DNA from: Mangrovitalea sediminis
Lineage (GTDB): Bacteria; Pseudomonadota; Gammaproteobacteria; Pseudomonadales; Oleiphilaceae
Direction: 5' to 3'
Assembly: GCF_002514725.1 (NCBI RefSeq)
Contig: NZ_NTLB01000004.1
Span: forward strand, 525,360-589,359
Length of the DNA: 64,000 nt
Made by a program: the position numbers and the translations under genes. Under the pieces are notes generated by a model, which was not told the DNA's origin, did not search any database, and saw only the letters and a list, made by a program, of their open reading frames with translations. Positions 52,680 through 62,028 of this stretch are shown one piece after another (the stretch's first letter is position 1; each line of letters starts with the position of its first letter).

Positions 52680-54228
52680 CCGGATATCGCTCCTGCGACA
52701 ACTGGAGATTCACCATGGTCGGCGCGATATATGTCATGTTGTCGCTACCATCCAATGCCAGGTTGTCGTAACACTTGCGTTCGAATTCCTCGAACTTGCG
52801 GGCATCGTCACAGGTCACCCACCGAGCCGTTGCGACGTTGATCGGCTCATACATCGCCTCAACCTTATATTCGCTCTTCAGGCGATGCACCACGACATCA
52901 AACTGCAGAACACCGACCGCTCCCACAATCAGGTCATTGTTCCTCAGTGGACGAAACACCTGAACAGCCCCTTCTTCCGACAGCTGGATCAAGCCTTTCT
53001 GCAACTGTTTGGACTTCAGCGGATCACGTAGCCGAATACGCCGGAAAAGTTCGGGCGCAAAATTCGGAATACCGGTAAAACGCAACTCTTCGCCACTGGT
53101 GAAGGTATCGCCCAACTGGATGGTACCGTGGTTATGCAGGCCGATAATATCCCCCGCATAAGCCTCATCGGCACGCTCCCGGTCACCCGCCATAAAAGTC
53201 AGCGCATCGGCGATGCGGACATCCTTGCCAATGCGGACATGCCGCATTTTCATGCCCTGTTCGTAACGCCCGGAAACGATCCGCATAAACGCCACCCGAT
53301 CGCGGTGCAGCGGGTCCATGTTGGCCTGTATCTTGAACACAAAGCCGGAAAACAACTCTTCCTCAGGCTCGATCTGGCGCTGATCCGTCTGACGCCCCCG
53401 CGGAGACGGCGCCCACTCGATCAATCCATCCAACATATGATCCACGCCGAAGTTACCCAGCGCAGTACCGAAGAATACCGGCGTCAACTCGCCGCGTAGG
53501 AAGGCATCGAGTTCGAACTCATGCGAAGCGCCCTGCAGGAGTTCAATCTCGTCACGCAGGTTGCCGGCATCACTACCCAGGACCTCGTCAAGCTCGGGGT
53601 TATCCAACCCCTTGATGATGCGACTGTCTTGAATGGTATGCCCCATCCCGCCCTGATAGAGAATGACCTCATCACGCATCAGGTGATAAACGCCGCGAAA
53701 TCCTTTACCCATACCGATCGGCCAGGTAATCGGTGCGCAGGCGATATTGAGGACATTCTCGACTTCGTCCATCAGTTCGACCGGATCACGGGTGTCGCGA
53801 TCCAGCTTGTTCATGAATGTCAGGATCGGCGTATCGCGCAGGCGCGTGACCTCCATCAGCTTGATGGTCCGCTCCTCAACGCCCTTGGCACTGTCGATCA
53901 CCATCAAACAGGAGTCCACCGCCGTCAGCGTCCGATAGGTATCTTCAGAGAAGTCTTCGTGCCCCGGGGTATCGAGCAGATTCACCAGGCAGTTGCCGTA
54001 AGGAAACTGCATTACCGACGTCGTCACTGAGATACCCCGTTCCTTCTCCATCTCCATCCAGTCGGATTTCGCATGCTGACCGGACTTCTTACCCTTGACC
54101 GTACCAGCACGCTGCAGCGCCTTGCCGAAAAGCAGGACCTTTTCAGTGATCGTGGTTTTACCCGCATCCGGGTGAGAGATAATGGCAAACGTACGACGCT
54201 TGCTGATTTCCTGTGCCAATGTCGTCAT
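52648..54228 (-). CDS. prfC: Peptide chain release factor 3
   Basis: RF3 is a GTPase that recycles RF1 and RF2 after termination. The G motifs are [13 protein letters not shown] (about residues 18-30), DTPGHEDF (about 85) and NKLD (about 139). The segment [15 protein letters not shown] is the switch region. 526 residues, as usual. A near-consensus promoter lies just upstream. Confidence 0.98.
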   Translation of the reverse strand: MTTLAQEISKRRTFAIISHPDAGKTTITEKVLLFGKALQRAGTVKGKKSGQHAKSDWMEMEKERGISVTTSVMQFPYGNCLVNLLDTPGHEDFSEDTYRTLTAVDSCLMVIDSAKGVEERTIKLMEVTRLRDTPILTFMNKLDRDTRDPVELMDEVENVLNIACAPITWPIGMGKGFRGVYHLMRDEVILYQGGMGHTIQDSRIIKGLDNPELDEVLGSDAGNLRDEIELLQGASHEFELDAFLRGELTPVFFGTALGNFGVDHMLDGLIEWAPSPRGRQTDQRQIEPEEELFSGFVFKIQANMDPLHRDRVAFMRIVSGRYEQGMKMRHVRIGKDVRIADALTFMAGDRERADEAYAGDIIGLHNHGTIQLGDTFTSGEELRFTGIPNFAPELFRRIRLRDPLKSKQLQKGLIQLSEEGAVQVFRPLRNNDLIVGAVGVLQFDVVVHRLKSEYKVEAMYEPINVATARWVTCDDARKFEEFERKCYDNLALDGSDNMTYIAPTMVNLQLSQERYPDVSFHKTREH

Positions 54229-54263
54229 GAAAACCGTCGGGTCAGGCGTGAATGAAGGGCGCT

Positions 54264-54292
54264 ATTATAGGCCTTAGAGCGCCGCCTTGTAA
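54264..54292 (-). promoter_or_regulatory. Promoter of prfC
   Basis: On the minus strand TTACAA (54292-54287), a 17-base spacer and TATAAT (54269-54264), about 36 bases before the prfC ATG. Confidence 0.75.
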
Positions 54293-54308
54293 GGAACCTT
54301 TAGCCGCC

Positions 54309-54965
54309 CTACAAATAGCGGCTCTCGTCGAGCGTCAGCAGGCGTTGTGGGAAGTACACCATTAAGCCGGTGATCAGCATGCCGTTCACAAACGCTTCCG
54401 GCAGCATGATCATTGGTAGGTAACGCAGGTAATCGGCAACCAGGGTATCCCAGCCGTAGACACCGCCGGCCAGCAGCACCAGGACAGCGGCGATCGCACT
54501 GCAGGCAGCAGAAATCGCCGCCCCGAAAAAGCCGCAGACAAAAATATACGCAAAGAAAATACGGAAATGGTTGCGCTCCCAGCGCATAACGCCGTACGTC
54601 ACCAGTGCCGGCAGTATCACCGTGACAAGACCATTGACCGCAAAATCGGCCAGAGCCTCGCGCCCCAGCAAAACCATGGCGATCAAACTCAGGCTGCCGG
54701 CAAAAATCGCCAGCGGCCAACTGAGCATCAGGGACAGTGTCGTCATTCCCAGGATGTGTACAGCTAACCCGGGCAGAATTCCCGCGCGCAGGTTCCAGAG
54801 GATCATCAACGCCACCGCCGCACCAAAAAAAGTGTGTTGCAGTGGCTTCTCGACAAACAGCTGATCCCAATCGGCATAAAGGGCCGCCACCAGCATCAGG
54901 ACGCCCCACAGGATCCAGCTCCCCCACAAAATACTGCCGGGAAGGAGTGCACCGGTTAACCCCAT
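54309..54965 (-). CDS. CbiM-like energy-coupling factor permease, orphan
   Basis: The 218-residue membrane protein has about seven hydrophobic segments and the CbiM/PF01891 feel of the middle and end (LPGLAVHILGMTTLSLMLSWPLAIFAGSL in pieces; LPEAFVNGMLITGLMVYFPQ). Metal-importing CbiM and NikM begin with MHI... that binds the ion; this one begins MGLTGALLPG, and the equivalent histidine loop is not seen. No ATPase or EcfT gene is nearby. Transport function and substrate are therefore unknown. Confidence 0.7.
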   Translation of the reverse strand: MGLTGALLPGSILWGSWILWGVLMLVAALYADWDQLFVEKPLQHTFFGAAVALMILWNLRAGILPGLAVHILGMTTLSLMLSWPLAIFAGSLSLIAMVLLGREALADFAVNGLVTVILPALVTYGVMRWERNHFRIFFAYIFVCGFFGAAISAACSAIAAVLVLLAGGVYGWDTLVADYLRYLPMIMLPEAFVNGMLITGLMVYFPQRLLTLDESRYL

Positions 54966-54968
54966 AAT

Positions 54969-55463
54969 TCACCCTACGGGATGTTTCAGCACCATGACGC
55001 GGGCATCCTCTCGCCCTCCCGGGGCCGGGTAATAGCCCTTTCTCAGCCCGACCTCTTCAAACCCCTCACTGAGATAAAGCCTGTAAGCTTCCCTATTGGA
55101 CGCCCTGACTTCCAGCAGAATCTGTTCGCAGGGCCGCAACAGGCTCCGCGCAATCACATAGCGAAGCAGACGCCGCCCCAGCCCGAACCCTCTGTGTGTA
55201 GGCGCCACACAGAGGTTGAGCAAGTGCACCTCTTCGAACTGCCACAGGATAATGGCATAGCCCAGGAGCTGCCCCTGCTGAACCAATCCCCACACTTCGT
55301 ACTGGTCACTGAAACAGTCGCCAAGGACGCCTTCGCTCCAGGGGTGGGAATAGGAAACCTGTTCAATCGCCAGCATCGCAGGAACATCATCCAACGTCAG
55401 ACGGCAAAACTCCGTGCCATCGGCCGCGGTCTGGACAAACGTCTCGCGTGCGCCAGAGTTCAC
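54969..55463 (-). CDS. rimI: Ribosomal protein S18 alanine N-acetyltransferase
   Basis: RimI is a GNAT enzyme that acetylates the N-terminus of S18. CVAPTHRGFGLGRRLLRYVIA (about residues 78-98, read in pieces) is the acetyl-CoA loop, and LLEVRASNREAYRLYLSEGFEEVGLRKGYY (in pieces) the substrate side. The GTG at 55463 overlaps the upstream stop as GTGA and gives 164 residues; the frame is open further but runs into the holD-like gene. Confidence 0.9.
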   Translation of the reverse strand: MNSGARETFVQTAADGTEFCRLTLDDVPAMLAIEQVSYSHPWSEGVLGDCFSDQYEVWGLVQQGQLLGYAIILWQFEEVHLLNLCVAPTHRGFGLGRRLLRYVIARSLLRPCEQILLEVRASNREAYRLYLSEGFEEVGLRKGYYPAPGGREDARVMVLKHPVG

Positions 55464-56260
55464 GAGACCGCGCCTTGCTGCTCCTGAATGCGCAGCCAGA
55501 GACGGCGCTTGAGTTGACTGTCGGCCGCCATATCCGCCGGCCGAAAATCTTCCCGCAGCCAAAGGTGTCGCGGCTGAGCGACGCCGGCATCGATAACCCG
55601 ACCGCTCTCCTCGCCGAGAACGATCCAGGCATGCTCATCCTCAGCCGGCAACAGACTTCCCAACACGACCTTCAAGCCATCGACGCCGTTGCCAGGGATC
55701 AGCGGATTCGCGAAGACGGGCCAGCGGACCTGGTGGAAGCGGATTGGGTGTGTCAGATTCTGACCGTCATCACCGAGTGCTCGCAACAGGTTACGGATCA
55801 ACTTCTGCTGCAATTCAATGCTGACCTGAGGGTCCAGGTCGGCCAAAACCGCATAACGGTGCCCAATCCAAAGAGCGCAATAAATCGAAATGGAGGGAAT
55901 CGGCTCCGGCGCGGAAGCTTCCAACCGCGCGGCTTTGGGCACCGTGGCGGCAGGTGCTGCTTCAGGTGCCTGCTGCGGAGGATCAGCAGTCTCCCGCATC
56001 AGTCCGGAAAGGTCCGGAGCCCGCGCGACCGGGACCTCCCGGGGAGCCTGGGGCCGCCTGTCCGGCTGAGGCGCAGGCGGTACAACCGGAGCTGCAGCCG
56101 GGACATCGGCAACCACGCCGGCAGCGGACGGCGTGACCGCCGGCTCATCCGTCGAAAAATCCAGATCGGGAGACGGCGCCGCGCCAGGCAACGCCTGGCG
56201 TGGATACCACAGCGTCACCCCCATTGCCTGGAGGTAGAACTGGCGGGTCGCCTCTTTCAT
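55460..56260 (-). CDS. holD: Probable DNA polymerase III psi subunit (HolD-like)
   Basis: The N-terminus RQFYLQAMGVTLWYPRQALPGA resembles the E. coli HolD opening, a region that binds chi. It is followed by a Pro/Ala-rich linker (about residues 26-115) and a folded C-terminal part with alternating hydrophobic strands (ISIYCALWIGHRYAVLADLD; VDGLKVVLGSLLPAEDEHAWIVLG). In E. coli holD and rimI are adjacent and overlapping, and the cryptic pseudomonad psi lies in the same place. The gene overlaps rimI here too. Function rests on position plus weak similarity. Confidence 0.6.
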   Translation of the reverse strand: MKEATRQFYLQAMGVTLWYPRQALPGAAPSPDLDFSTDEPAVTPSAAGVVADVPAAAPVVPPAPQPDRRPQAPREVPVARAPDLSGLMRETADPPQQAPEAAPAATVPKAARLEASAPEPIPSISIYCALWIGHRYAVLADLDPQVSIELQQKLIRNLLRALGDDGQNLTHPIRFHQVRWPVFANPLIPGNGVDGLKVVLGSLLPAEDEHAWIVLGEESGRVIDAGVAQPRHLWLREDFRPADMAADSQLKRRLWLRIQEQQGAVS

Positions 56261-56277
56261 TACAGTCCCCTTCAGCG

Positions 56278-57825
56278 TCAGACATCCCCCTGGGGATGCT
56301 GACGCTGGGTGTCGGTACTGATCAGGTTCAGCGCATGGACATATGCCTTGGCCGACGCGATCACGATATCGGTGTCGGCTCCGAGGCCGTTCACAATGCG
56401 CCCACCCCGTTCAAGACGCACCGTCACCTCACCCTGAGCATCGGTGCCGCTCGTAATGCTGTTGACCGAATAGAGCTGCAACGAACAACCGGAGGATGTG
56501 ATTGCCTCAATTGCCTGATAGGTCGCATCAACCGGACCACTGCCATCCGACTCCGCAGTATGTTCCTTGCCATCGATCATCAGCGTCACATTGGCACGGG
56601 GAATCACCCCGGTTTCCGAGCAGACGTTCATGCACACCAACTTGAAACGCTCTTCCACTTCAAGCGACTTACTGTCGCTGGCGATGGCCTGCAGGTCTTC
56701 GTCAAAGATTTCATGCTTGCGATCAGCCAGATCCTTGAAGCGGGCAAAGGCTTCATTGAGTTCCGTTTCAGTCTCAAACTGGATACCCAGCTCCTGCAAA
56801 CGGGTCCGAAACGCATTCCGGCCGGAATGTTTGCCCAACACAATACTGTTGGTATGCCACCCGACATCCTGGGCCCGCATGATTTCATAGGTTTCACGGT
56901 GTTTGAGGACACCGTCCTGGTGGATCCCAGACTCATGGGCAAAGGCATTTGCACCGACAATGGCCTTGTTCGGCTGAACAGGAAAACCCGTCACCGTCGA
57001 AACCAGACGGGAGGTGGGCACGATATGGGACGTATCGAGACGCGTCTGGACGTCAAAGTGATCCTGGCGCGTCCTTACCGCCATCACGATCTCCTCGAGC
57101 GACGCATTACCCGCCCGCTCACCCAGGCCATTAATGGTGCACTCGACCTGGCGCGCACCGTTGGTCACTGCGGCCAGGGAGTTGGCAACCGCCAACCCCA
57201 AGTCGTTATGACAATGCACAGAGAAGACCGCCTTATCGGCATTCGGAATGCGCTCGAGCAGCTGGCGTATCATCGTCCCAAACTGGTCGGGAACCGCATA
57301 CCCCACCGTATCGGGGATATTGATCGTGGTCGCCCCCGCATCGATCGCGGCTTCGATAATCCGGCACAGAAAATCGATCTCAGAACGACCGGCGTCCTCG
57401 CAGGAAAACTCGACATCCGAGACCAGGTTCCGGGCACGCCGGACCGCCCGGACCGCTTGCTCGATCACCGCATCCGGCGGCAGCTGCAGCTTGTACTGCA
57501 TATGAATCGGCGAGGTGGCAATAAACGTATGGATACGTGCGGACTCAGCGCCCTGCAGCGCCTCGGCCGCACGGTCAATATCCTTGTCCAGAGCACGGGA
57601 CAGGCTACAGACTGTGGATTCCCTGACCGCCTCCGCAATGGCTTTGACCGCGTCAAAATCCCCGGGGCTGGCGATAGCAAATCCCGCCTCGATAACATCG
57701 ACACGCATCCGCTCCAGCGCCTTGGCGATGCGAAGCTTTTCGGTTTTCGTCATCGAAGCGCCAGGACTTTGCTCGCCATCGCGCAAAGTCGTGTCGAAAA
57801 TAACGAGATGCTCTTTCTGGGACAT
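56278..57825 (-). CDS. leuA: 2-isopropylmalate synthase
   Basis: LeuA condenses 2-ketoisovalerate and acetyl-CoA, the first step of leucine synthesis. [16 protein letters not shown] (about residues 10-25) binds the metal and substrate, and [20 protein letters not shown] (about 198) holds the HxH metal ligands. The C-terminal part (about 390-515) is the leucine-sensing regulatory domain. I use the ATG at 57825, with GGAGG 5 bases upstream; the ATG at 57837 has none. 515 residues, the long form. Confidence 0.96.
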   Translation of the reverse strand: MSQKEHLVIFDTTLRDGEQSPGASMTKTEKLRIAKALERMRVDVIEAGFAIASPGDFDAVKAIAEAVRESTVCSLSRALDKDIDRAAEALQGAESARIHTFIATSPIHMQYKLQLPPDAVIEQAVRAVRRARNLVSDVEFSCEDAGRSEIDFLCRIIEAAIDAGATTINIPDTVGYAVPDQFGTMIRQLLERIPNADKAVFSVHCHNDLGLAVANSLAAVTNGARQVECTINGLGERAGNASLEEIVMAVRTRQDHFDVQTRLDTSHIVPTSRLVSTVTGFPVQPNKAIVGANAFAHESGIHQDGVLKHRETYEIMRAQDVGWHTNSIVLGKHSGRNAFRTRLQELGIQFETETELNEAFARFKDLADRKHEIFDEDLQAIASDSKSLEVEERFKLVCMNVCSETGVIPRANVTLMIDGKEHTAESDGSGPVDATYQAIEAITSSGCSLQLYSVNSITSGTDAQGEVTVRLERGGRIVNGLGADTDIVIASAKAYVHALNLISTDTQRQHPQGDV

Positions 57826-57869
57826 TGAGGCCTCCATCAGGCAAAGTCTGAAGGTTTTCGGGGGAGTAT

Positions 57870-57895
57870 ATCACCGACACGACATTTCGGGTGAT
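57870..57895 (-). other. Inverted repeat upstream of leuA
   Basis: ATCACC (57870-57875) and GGTGAT (57890-57895) are complementary around a 14-base spacer. On the minus strand TATACT (57870-57865) overlaps one arm and could be a -10, although no good -35 is seen. An operator is possible. Confidence 0.35.
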
Positions 57896-57930
57896 GTGCC
57901 CCGCGGCCTCTTAGATCTTCATTACAGGGA

Positions 57931-59298
57931 CTACATCCCCAGATAGGCCTCCCTGACCTTTTCGTTGCTCAGCAGATCCTTTCCGCTGCCTTCAAGTACC
58001 ATTTCCCCGGTCTCCAGTACGTACCCGCGATCAGCCAGCGCCAAGGCCTGCGAAGCATTCTGCTCAACCAGGAAAATCGTCATACCCTCTTCCTTTAGCT
58101 CTTTGATGATATTGAAAATCTCTTCAACGATCAGCGGTGCCAAGCCCATGCTGGGCTCATCCAACAGCAGGAGTTTGGGGCGCGCCATGAGCGCTCGGCC
58201 GATAGCCAGCATTTGCTGCTGCCCCCCGGAAAGCTCGCCAGCCAGGTTGTGGCGTTTCTGCTGGAGAATGGGGAAGCGGCTGTATACCTTTTGCAAATCC
58301 TCCTGGACACTCTCCCCGCTCCCCCGGGTATAGGCCCCAAGCCTCAGGTTGTCATGGACAGAAAGATCCCTGAAAACCTGACGGCCTTCAGGCACCTGGA
58401 CAATGCCACCACGCACCCGGCGGTCAGCCGAAAGACGACTGATGTCCCGTCCCTCATAAGTCACTTTCCCACGATCCAATGGCTGCAAGCCCGAGATCGC
58501 CATCAGGAGCGTCGACTTGCCGGCGCCGTTGGCCCCGACCAGCGATACGATCTCTCCGGCGTAGATGCGCAAGCTGACCTCATGCAGCACCTCGATCCGA
58601 CCGTATGACGACACCAGCCCCTCAATAGAGAGGATTTCCTGCCCCTGAGGACGAGACACCACCGCCTGATGCTTAAGCCCTAGGCCGCCGAAGCGCTCAG
58701 GGGCGTAGCTCACGATCTGATGACGCAACTCGCGAAATTCCTCCCGCACGCGATCACCGAAGAGTGGGTCGTTCTGCTGATCCCGGGAGCGGGCGATCTG
58801 TTCCCAGTCTGCCTCGGAGAGCACCTCTCTGGCCCGTGGAATAACCACACCTTCCTCTTTCTTGATGTGCTTGCGTAGCGCCTGGGTAAAGCGGCTTAAT
58901 TCATGACTGAAAGTCTCCCGACCTTGCGGCCAGTTCGCCACGCAGTCAACCAGCAACGCCCTCAACACAACAAGCTTCTCGTGGCCGATCAGATAACCAC
59001 GCTCCAGCTTGTCCAGCAAAGGTGCGGTTTCAGGCGATTTTTCCCGCAGCAGCCGATACAACACGATTTCCGTCTTCTGGCTGTGCACCCGGTTCGAAAA
59101 GTGCTGGATGTAATCGAAAATCGCCAGGAAAAGCGCTTCGTCGGGCCGAGCACCATTGATATTCATATCCTGCTGCAACTGGTCCAACAGGTCGATAATC
59201 CGCCACAGGCCCTGATGCTCGCGGACGATGACACCGATGGCCTGCTCCCGCACGGAACGCTTCTGACCTGATTCGGATTGCGTTATCTGCTCACTCAT
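57931..59298 (-). CDS. Hemerythrin-like domain fused to LivF-type ABC ATPase
   Basis: Residues 1-190 form a hemerythrin/HHE-like helical domain: EH at 27-28, H72 with K75 and E77, GHE at 105-107, and H144 with E148/E149. Four histidines and a final acid match the iron ligands of the fold; the usual Glu of helix 2 is Thr76, with Glu77 next to it. Residues 221-455 are a complete LivF ATPase: GANGAGKST (255-263), QVPEGRQVFRDL, LSGGQQQMLAIGRAL, LLLDEPSMGLAP and VEQN. The ATG at 59298 has GGAAGG 7 bases upstream. It is the last gene of the liv operon, and there is no other livF. Confidence 0.93.
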   Translation of the reverse strand: MSEQITQSESGQKRSVREQAIGVIVREHQGLWRIIDLLDQLQQDMNINGARPDEALFLAIFDYIQHFSNRVHSQKTEIVLYRLLREKSPETAPLLDKLERGYLIGHEKLVVLRALLVDCVANWPQGRETFSHELSRFTQALRKHIKKEEGVVIPRAREVLSEADWEQIARSRDQQNDPLFGDRVREEFRELRHQIVSYAPERFGGLGLKHQAVVSRPQGQEILSIEGLVSSYGRIEVLHEVSLRIYAGEIVSLVGANGAGKSTLLMAISGLQPLDRGKVTYEGRDISRLSADRRVRGGIVQVPEGRQVFRDLSVHDNLRLGAYTRGSGESVQEDLQKVYSRFPILQQKRHNLAGELSGGQQQMLAIGRALMARPKLLLLDEPSMGLAPLIVEEIFNIIKELKEEGMTIFLVEQNASQALALADRGYVLETGEMVLEGSGKDLLSNEKVREAYLGM

Positions 59299-59313
59299 AG
59301 CTATGCCTTCCAA

Positions 59314-60072
59314 TCAGTTGCCAAGATAGGCAGCAATCACGTCGGGATTGTTACGGACCTCATCCGGCGTACCCTCAGCCAGCTTTCGCCCATAGTTGAT
59401 AACCAGCAAACGGTCGGAAATCCCCATAACGAGTTTCATATCATGCTCAACCAGCATGACCGTAACGCCCTGTTCTGCGACTTTGCGAATCAGCTCATCA
59501 AGTTGTGCAGTCTCGGTCCCGTTCAAGCCTGCCGCAGGCTCGTCCAGCAGCAGAATCCTTGGCTCAGCCGCCAGAGCACGCGCAATTTCCAGGCGTTTGA
59601 GTACACCGTATGACAGGGAAGCCGCATCGGCGTCGACATAATCACCACAGCCGACGAACTCCATAAGGGCCCTGGCCCTGTCACGGCAGTCCCGCTCCTG
59701 CTGCCGCAGCGACGGCAGACGCAAGACAGAGGAAAGCAGGTTCCCACGTAACTTGAGGTGACGTCCCAGCATGACGTTTTCCAACGCCGTCATATTCATA
59801 CACACCTGCATCTGCTGGAAGGTGCGGCACATACCGCGCTGCGCCAGGCGGTTCGGGTCCAGACCGACGACATCTTCGCCATTCAACCGAATATCCCCGC
59901 GGGTCGGGGTATAGAAACCGGTTATCAGATTGAACAGCGTCGTCTTGCCCGCACCGTTCGGCCCGATCACCGAATAGACCTGCCCTTCGTCCACGGTGAA
60001 GCTGAGCCCCTCAATGGCATGGACGCCGCCAAAGGTCTTGTCCAGCCCACTGACTTCGATCATCGCACTCAT
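59314..60072 (-). CDS. livG: Branched-chain amino acid-type ABC transporter ATPase LivG
   Basis: The 252-residue ATPase has VIGPNGAGKTTLFNLITGFY (about residues 36-55), the R..RTFQQMQVC.NMTALENVMLG segment typical of LivG, the signature LSYGVLKRLEIARAL and LLLDEPAAGLNGTE. The signature has VLK where QQR is more usual. The protein ends AEGTPDEVRNNPDVIAAYLG, as LivG does. It overlaps livM by ATGA. Confidence 0.95.
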   Translation of the reverse strand: MSAMIEVSGLDKTFGGVHAIEGLSFTVDEGQVYSVIGPNGAGKTTLFNLITGFYTPTRGDIRLNGEDVVGLDPNRLAQRGMCRTFQQMQVCMNMTALENVMLGRHLKLRGNLLSSVLRLPSLRQQERDCRDRARALMEFVGCGDYVDADAASLSYGVLKRLEIARALAAEPRILLLDEPAAGLNGTETAQLDELIRKVAEQGVTVMLVEHDMKLVMGISDRLLVINYGRKLAEGTPDEVRNNPDVIAAYLGN

Positions 60073-61076
60073 GCATCACCTCCCGCCCTGGCCCCTAGAC
60101 GGCTTTTCAGGATTCTTATCATCGTGGGGAGCAGGCCTTTCGGCATGAAGATCATCGTCAGCATCAGAATCAAACCGAAAATCATCGTTTCATAATCCTG
60201 GAAACCCGTCAGGAACTGGGGAAGAAGTTTGAGGACCACCGCCCCCAGAATCACGCCCATAGGCGACGCCATCCCTCCGAGAACAACCATTGTGATCAGA
60301 AGTATGGAGTGGTCGAAGTCGGCGATCGCTGGCGTGATGAACCCGGTAAAGTGCGCAAACAGGCTACCCATTACACTGGCATAAACCGCTGATATCACGA
60401 AGACGAGACTTTTATAGCGAGCCGTGTCGACGCCGACCGTGCGAGCCGCGATTTCTGACCCATGAATGGAGCGCAAGGCCCGCCCGACCGGGGAGTCAAC
60501 GATGTTCTGCGCAACCAGCACTGCCAACAACAGCACCACAATCGAAAACAGATACCAGGCAACGTAGCCCTGGAGCTCAAACCCGAAAATCTTATAGACG
60601 CTGAAGGTACTCAGTTCCCAACCGAAAATACCCAGTGGCGGCACGGACATGCCATCAGGCCCTCCGGTCCATCCACTCTGGTTATTGATGATGATTGCGA
60701 TGATAAAACCGACTGCGAGCGTCGCCATGGACAGGTAGTGCCCCTTGAGACGCAGTATCGGGCGCCCGATGATCCAGGCCAGCAAACCGACAAAAGCCGC
60801 CCCCGTAAACAGCGCGATAACCGATGGCCAGCCGAACCGTGAAGTGGCGATGGCACTGAAATAGGCGCCGAGGCCGAAGAACGCCGCATGGCCAAGACTG
60901 ATTTGACCGGCATAGCCGACCAATAGGTTGAGACCCACGACGGTGCTGGCAACGATCGCGATCTGCGTTGCCATATCGAAATAGAACGGGTTATCCATCA
61001 GAAAAGGTATGGACAGCGTAATGAAGGCCAGGACGATCAAGCCACTTAATCGCCATTTCAGGAATTGCTTCAACAT
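60069..61076 (-). CDS. livM: Branched-chain amino acid-type ABC permease LivM
   Basis: The 335-residue permease has about nine or ten membrane helices, with LLVGYAGQISLGHAAFFGLGAYFSA near residues 52-76 (in pieces) and GRALRSIHGSEIAARTVGVDTARYK, the EAA-like cytoplasmic loop that contacts the ATPase. The codon at 61079 is TTG, and the ATG at 61076 shares one base with the livH stop, so I use it. Confidence 0.95.
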   Translation of the reverse strand: MLKQFLKWRLSGLIVLAFITLSIPFLMDNPFYFDMATQIAIVASTVVGLNLLVGYAGQISLGHAAFFGLGAYFSAIATSRFGWPSVIALFTGAAFVGLLAWIIGRPILRLKGHYLSMATLAVGFIIAIIINNQSGWTGGPDGMSVPPLGIFGWELSTFSVYKIFGFELQGYVAWYLFSIVVLLLAVLVAQNIVDSPVGRALRSIHGSEIAARTVGVDTARYKSLVFVISAVYASVMGSLFAHFTGFITPAIADFDHSILLITMVVLGGMASPMGVILGAVVLKLLPQFLTGFQDYETMIFGLILMLTMIFMPKGLLPTMIRILKSRLGARAGGDA

Positions 61077-61951
61077 CAAACGCGCTCCACCACCCGTGCA
61101 CCGAACAAACCTCGGGGCATGAAGAAAAGCACCACCAATATCATGGAAAATGCCACCGCATCCTTGTAATCCGACGAAATGTAGCCCGCGGTCATGGACT
61201 CCACGACGCCCAACAACAAGCCCCCAACTACGGCACCGACACCACTGCCCAAACCGCCGATCGTTGCAGCAACAAACCCCTTGAGTGCCAGCAGAATGCC
61301 AATGTTATAAGCCGTGAAAGTGATCGGGGCGATGGTCACGCCCGCGACAGAACCAAGTAATGCCGAAAGGCCAAAAGCCAGCATCAGCACCATTTGCGTG
61401 CGAATCCCCACGAGCTGGGCCGCCAACCGGTTCATCGACGTACCAAGAATGGCACGCCCCATCAGGGTGCGGGAGAAAAACAGGATCAGGGCGACAACCA
61501 GAACAGCGCCAATACCCAGGACCCAAAGGCTTTGTGCGTTAAGCACGGCACCACCGATCCGGATAGGGGCTTCACCTGAGAAAGGCGGCACAACATGGTA
61601 GTCCTTACCCCACACCACCTGCGCCACCCCCCGAATAAATATGGAGGCACCAATGGTGATGATGATAAGGGTAACCACATCGGCATTTTTGGCGGGAGCA
61701 ATCGCCAGTCGTTGCAACGCAACGCCCACCAAACAGGCCAAAGCCACGGCAAGAATGATGGCAAAGAACATGGGTATCCCCATGTGCATAAACGCTACCG
61801 TACCCATACCGCCAATCATTACAAATTCGCCCTGGGCGAAGTTGATCACGCTGCTGGCGTTGTAGATGAGCGTAAAGCCGAGCGCGACTAAAGCATATGT
61901 CGCACCGATCGTAATACCCGTAAACAGGTATTGCATGAATTCTGCGAACAT
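61076..61951 (-). CDS. livH: Branched-chain amino acid-type ABC permease LivH
   Basis: The 291-residue permease begins with GITIGATYALVALGFTLIYNASSVINFAQGEFVMIGG (in pieces), the family opening. It continues with a GRAILGTSMNRLAAQLVGI cytoplasmic loop and GLGSGVGAVVGGLLLGVVES, with about eight helices. The ribosome site before the ATG at 61951 is weak; an internal ATG at 61936 is possible. A strong hairpin separates it from livK. Confidence 0.95.
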   Translation of the reverse strand: MFAEFMQYLFTGITIGATYALVALGFTLIYNASSVINFAQGEFVMIGGMGTVAFMHMGIPMFFAIILAVALACLVGVALQRLAIAPAKNADVVTLIIITIGASIFIRGVAQVVWGKDYHVVPPFSGEAPIRIGGAVLNAQSLWVLGIGAVLVVALILFFSRTLMGRAILGTSMNRLAAQLVGIRTQMVLMLAFGLSALLGSVAGVTIAPITFTAYNIGILLALKGFVAATIGGLGSGVGAVVGGLLLGVVESMTAGYISSDYKDAVAFSMILVVLFFMPRGLFGARVVERV

Positions 61952-61974
61952 CGGAGTTTTACCGTCAGAGGCTG

Positions 61975-62004
61975 GCCGGCCCAGGCAACAACGCCGGGGC
62001 CGGC
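61975..62004 (-). other. Intercistronic hairpin between livK and livH
   Basis: GCCGGCCC (61975-61982) and GGGCCGGC (61997-62004) pair perfectly, and three more pairs continue inside after one mismatch. There is no T-run. Such hairpins after binding-protein genes often protect the upstream mRNA and reduce permease expression. Confidence 0.7.
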
Positions 62005-62028
62005 AGGTTTAGGAAACGGCTGGAGATC

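Noticed and set aside
54274..54972. A 232-codon minus-strand frame overlapping the CbiM-like permease
   Set aside because: It is a frame-shifted reading of the same DNA. The other frame gives a clean membrane protein with family motifs.
56200..57828. A 542-codon plus-strand frame
   Set aside because: It is the antisense shadow of leuA and has no recognisable motif or ribosome site.
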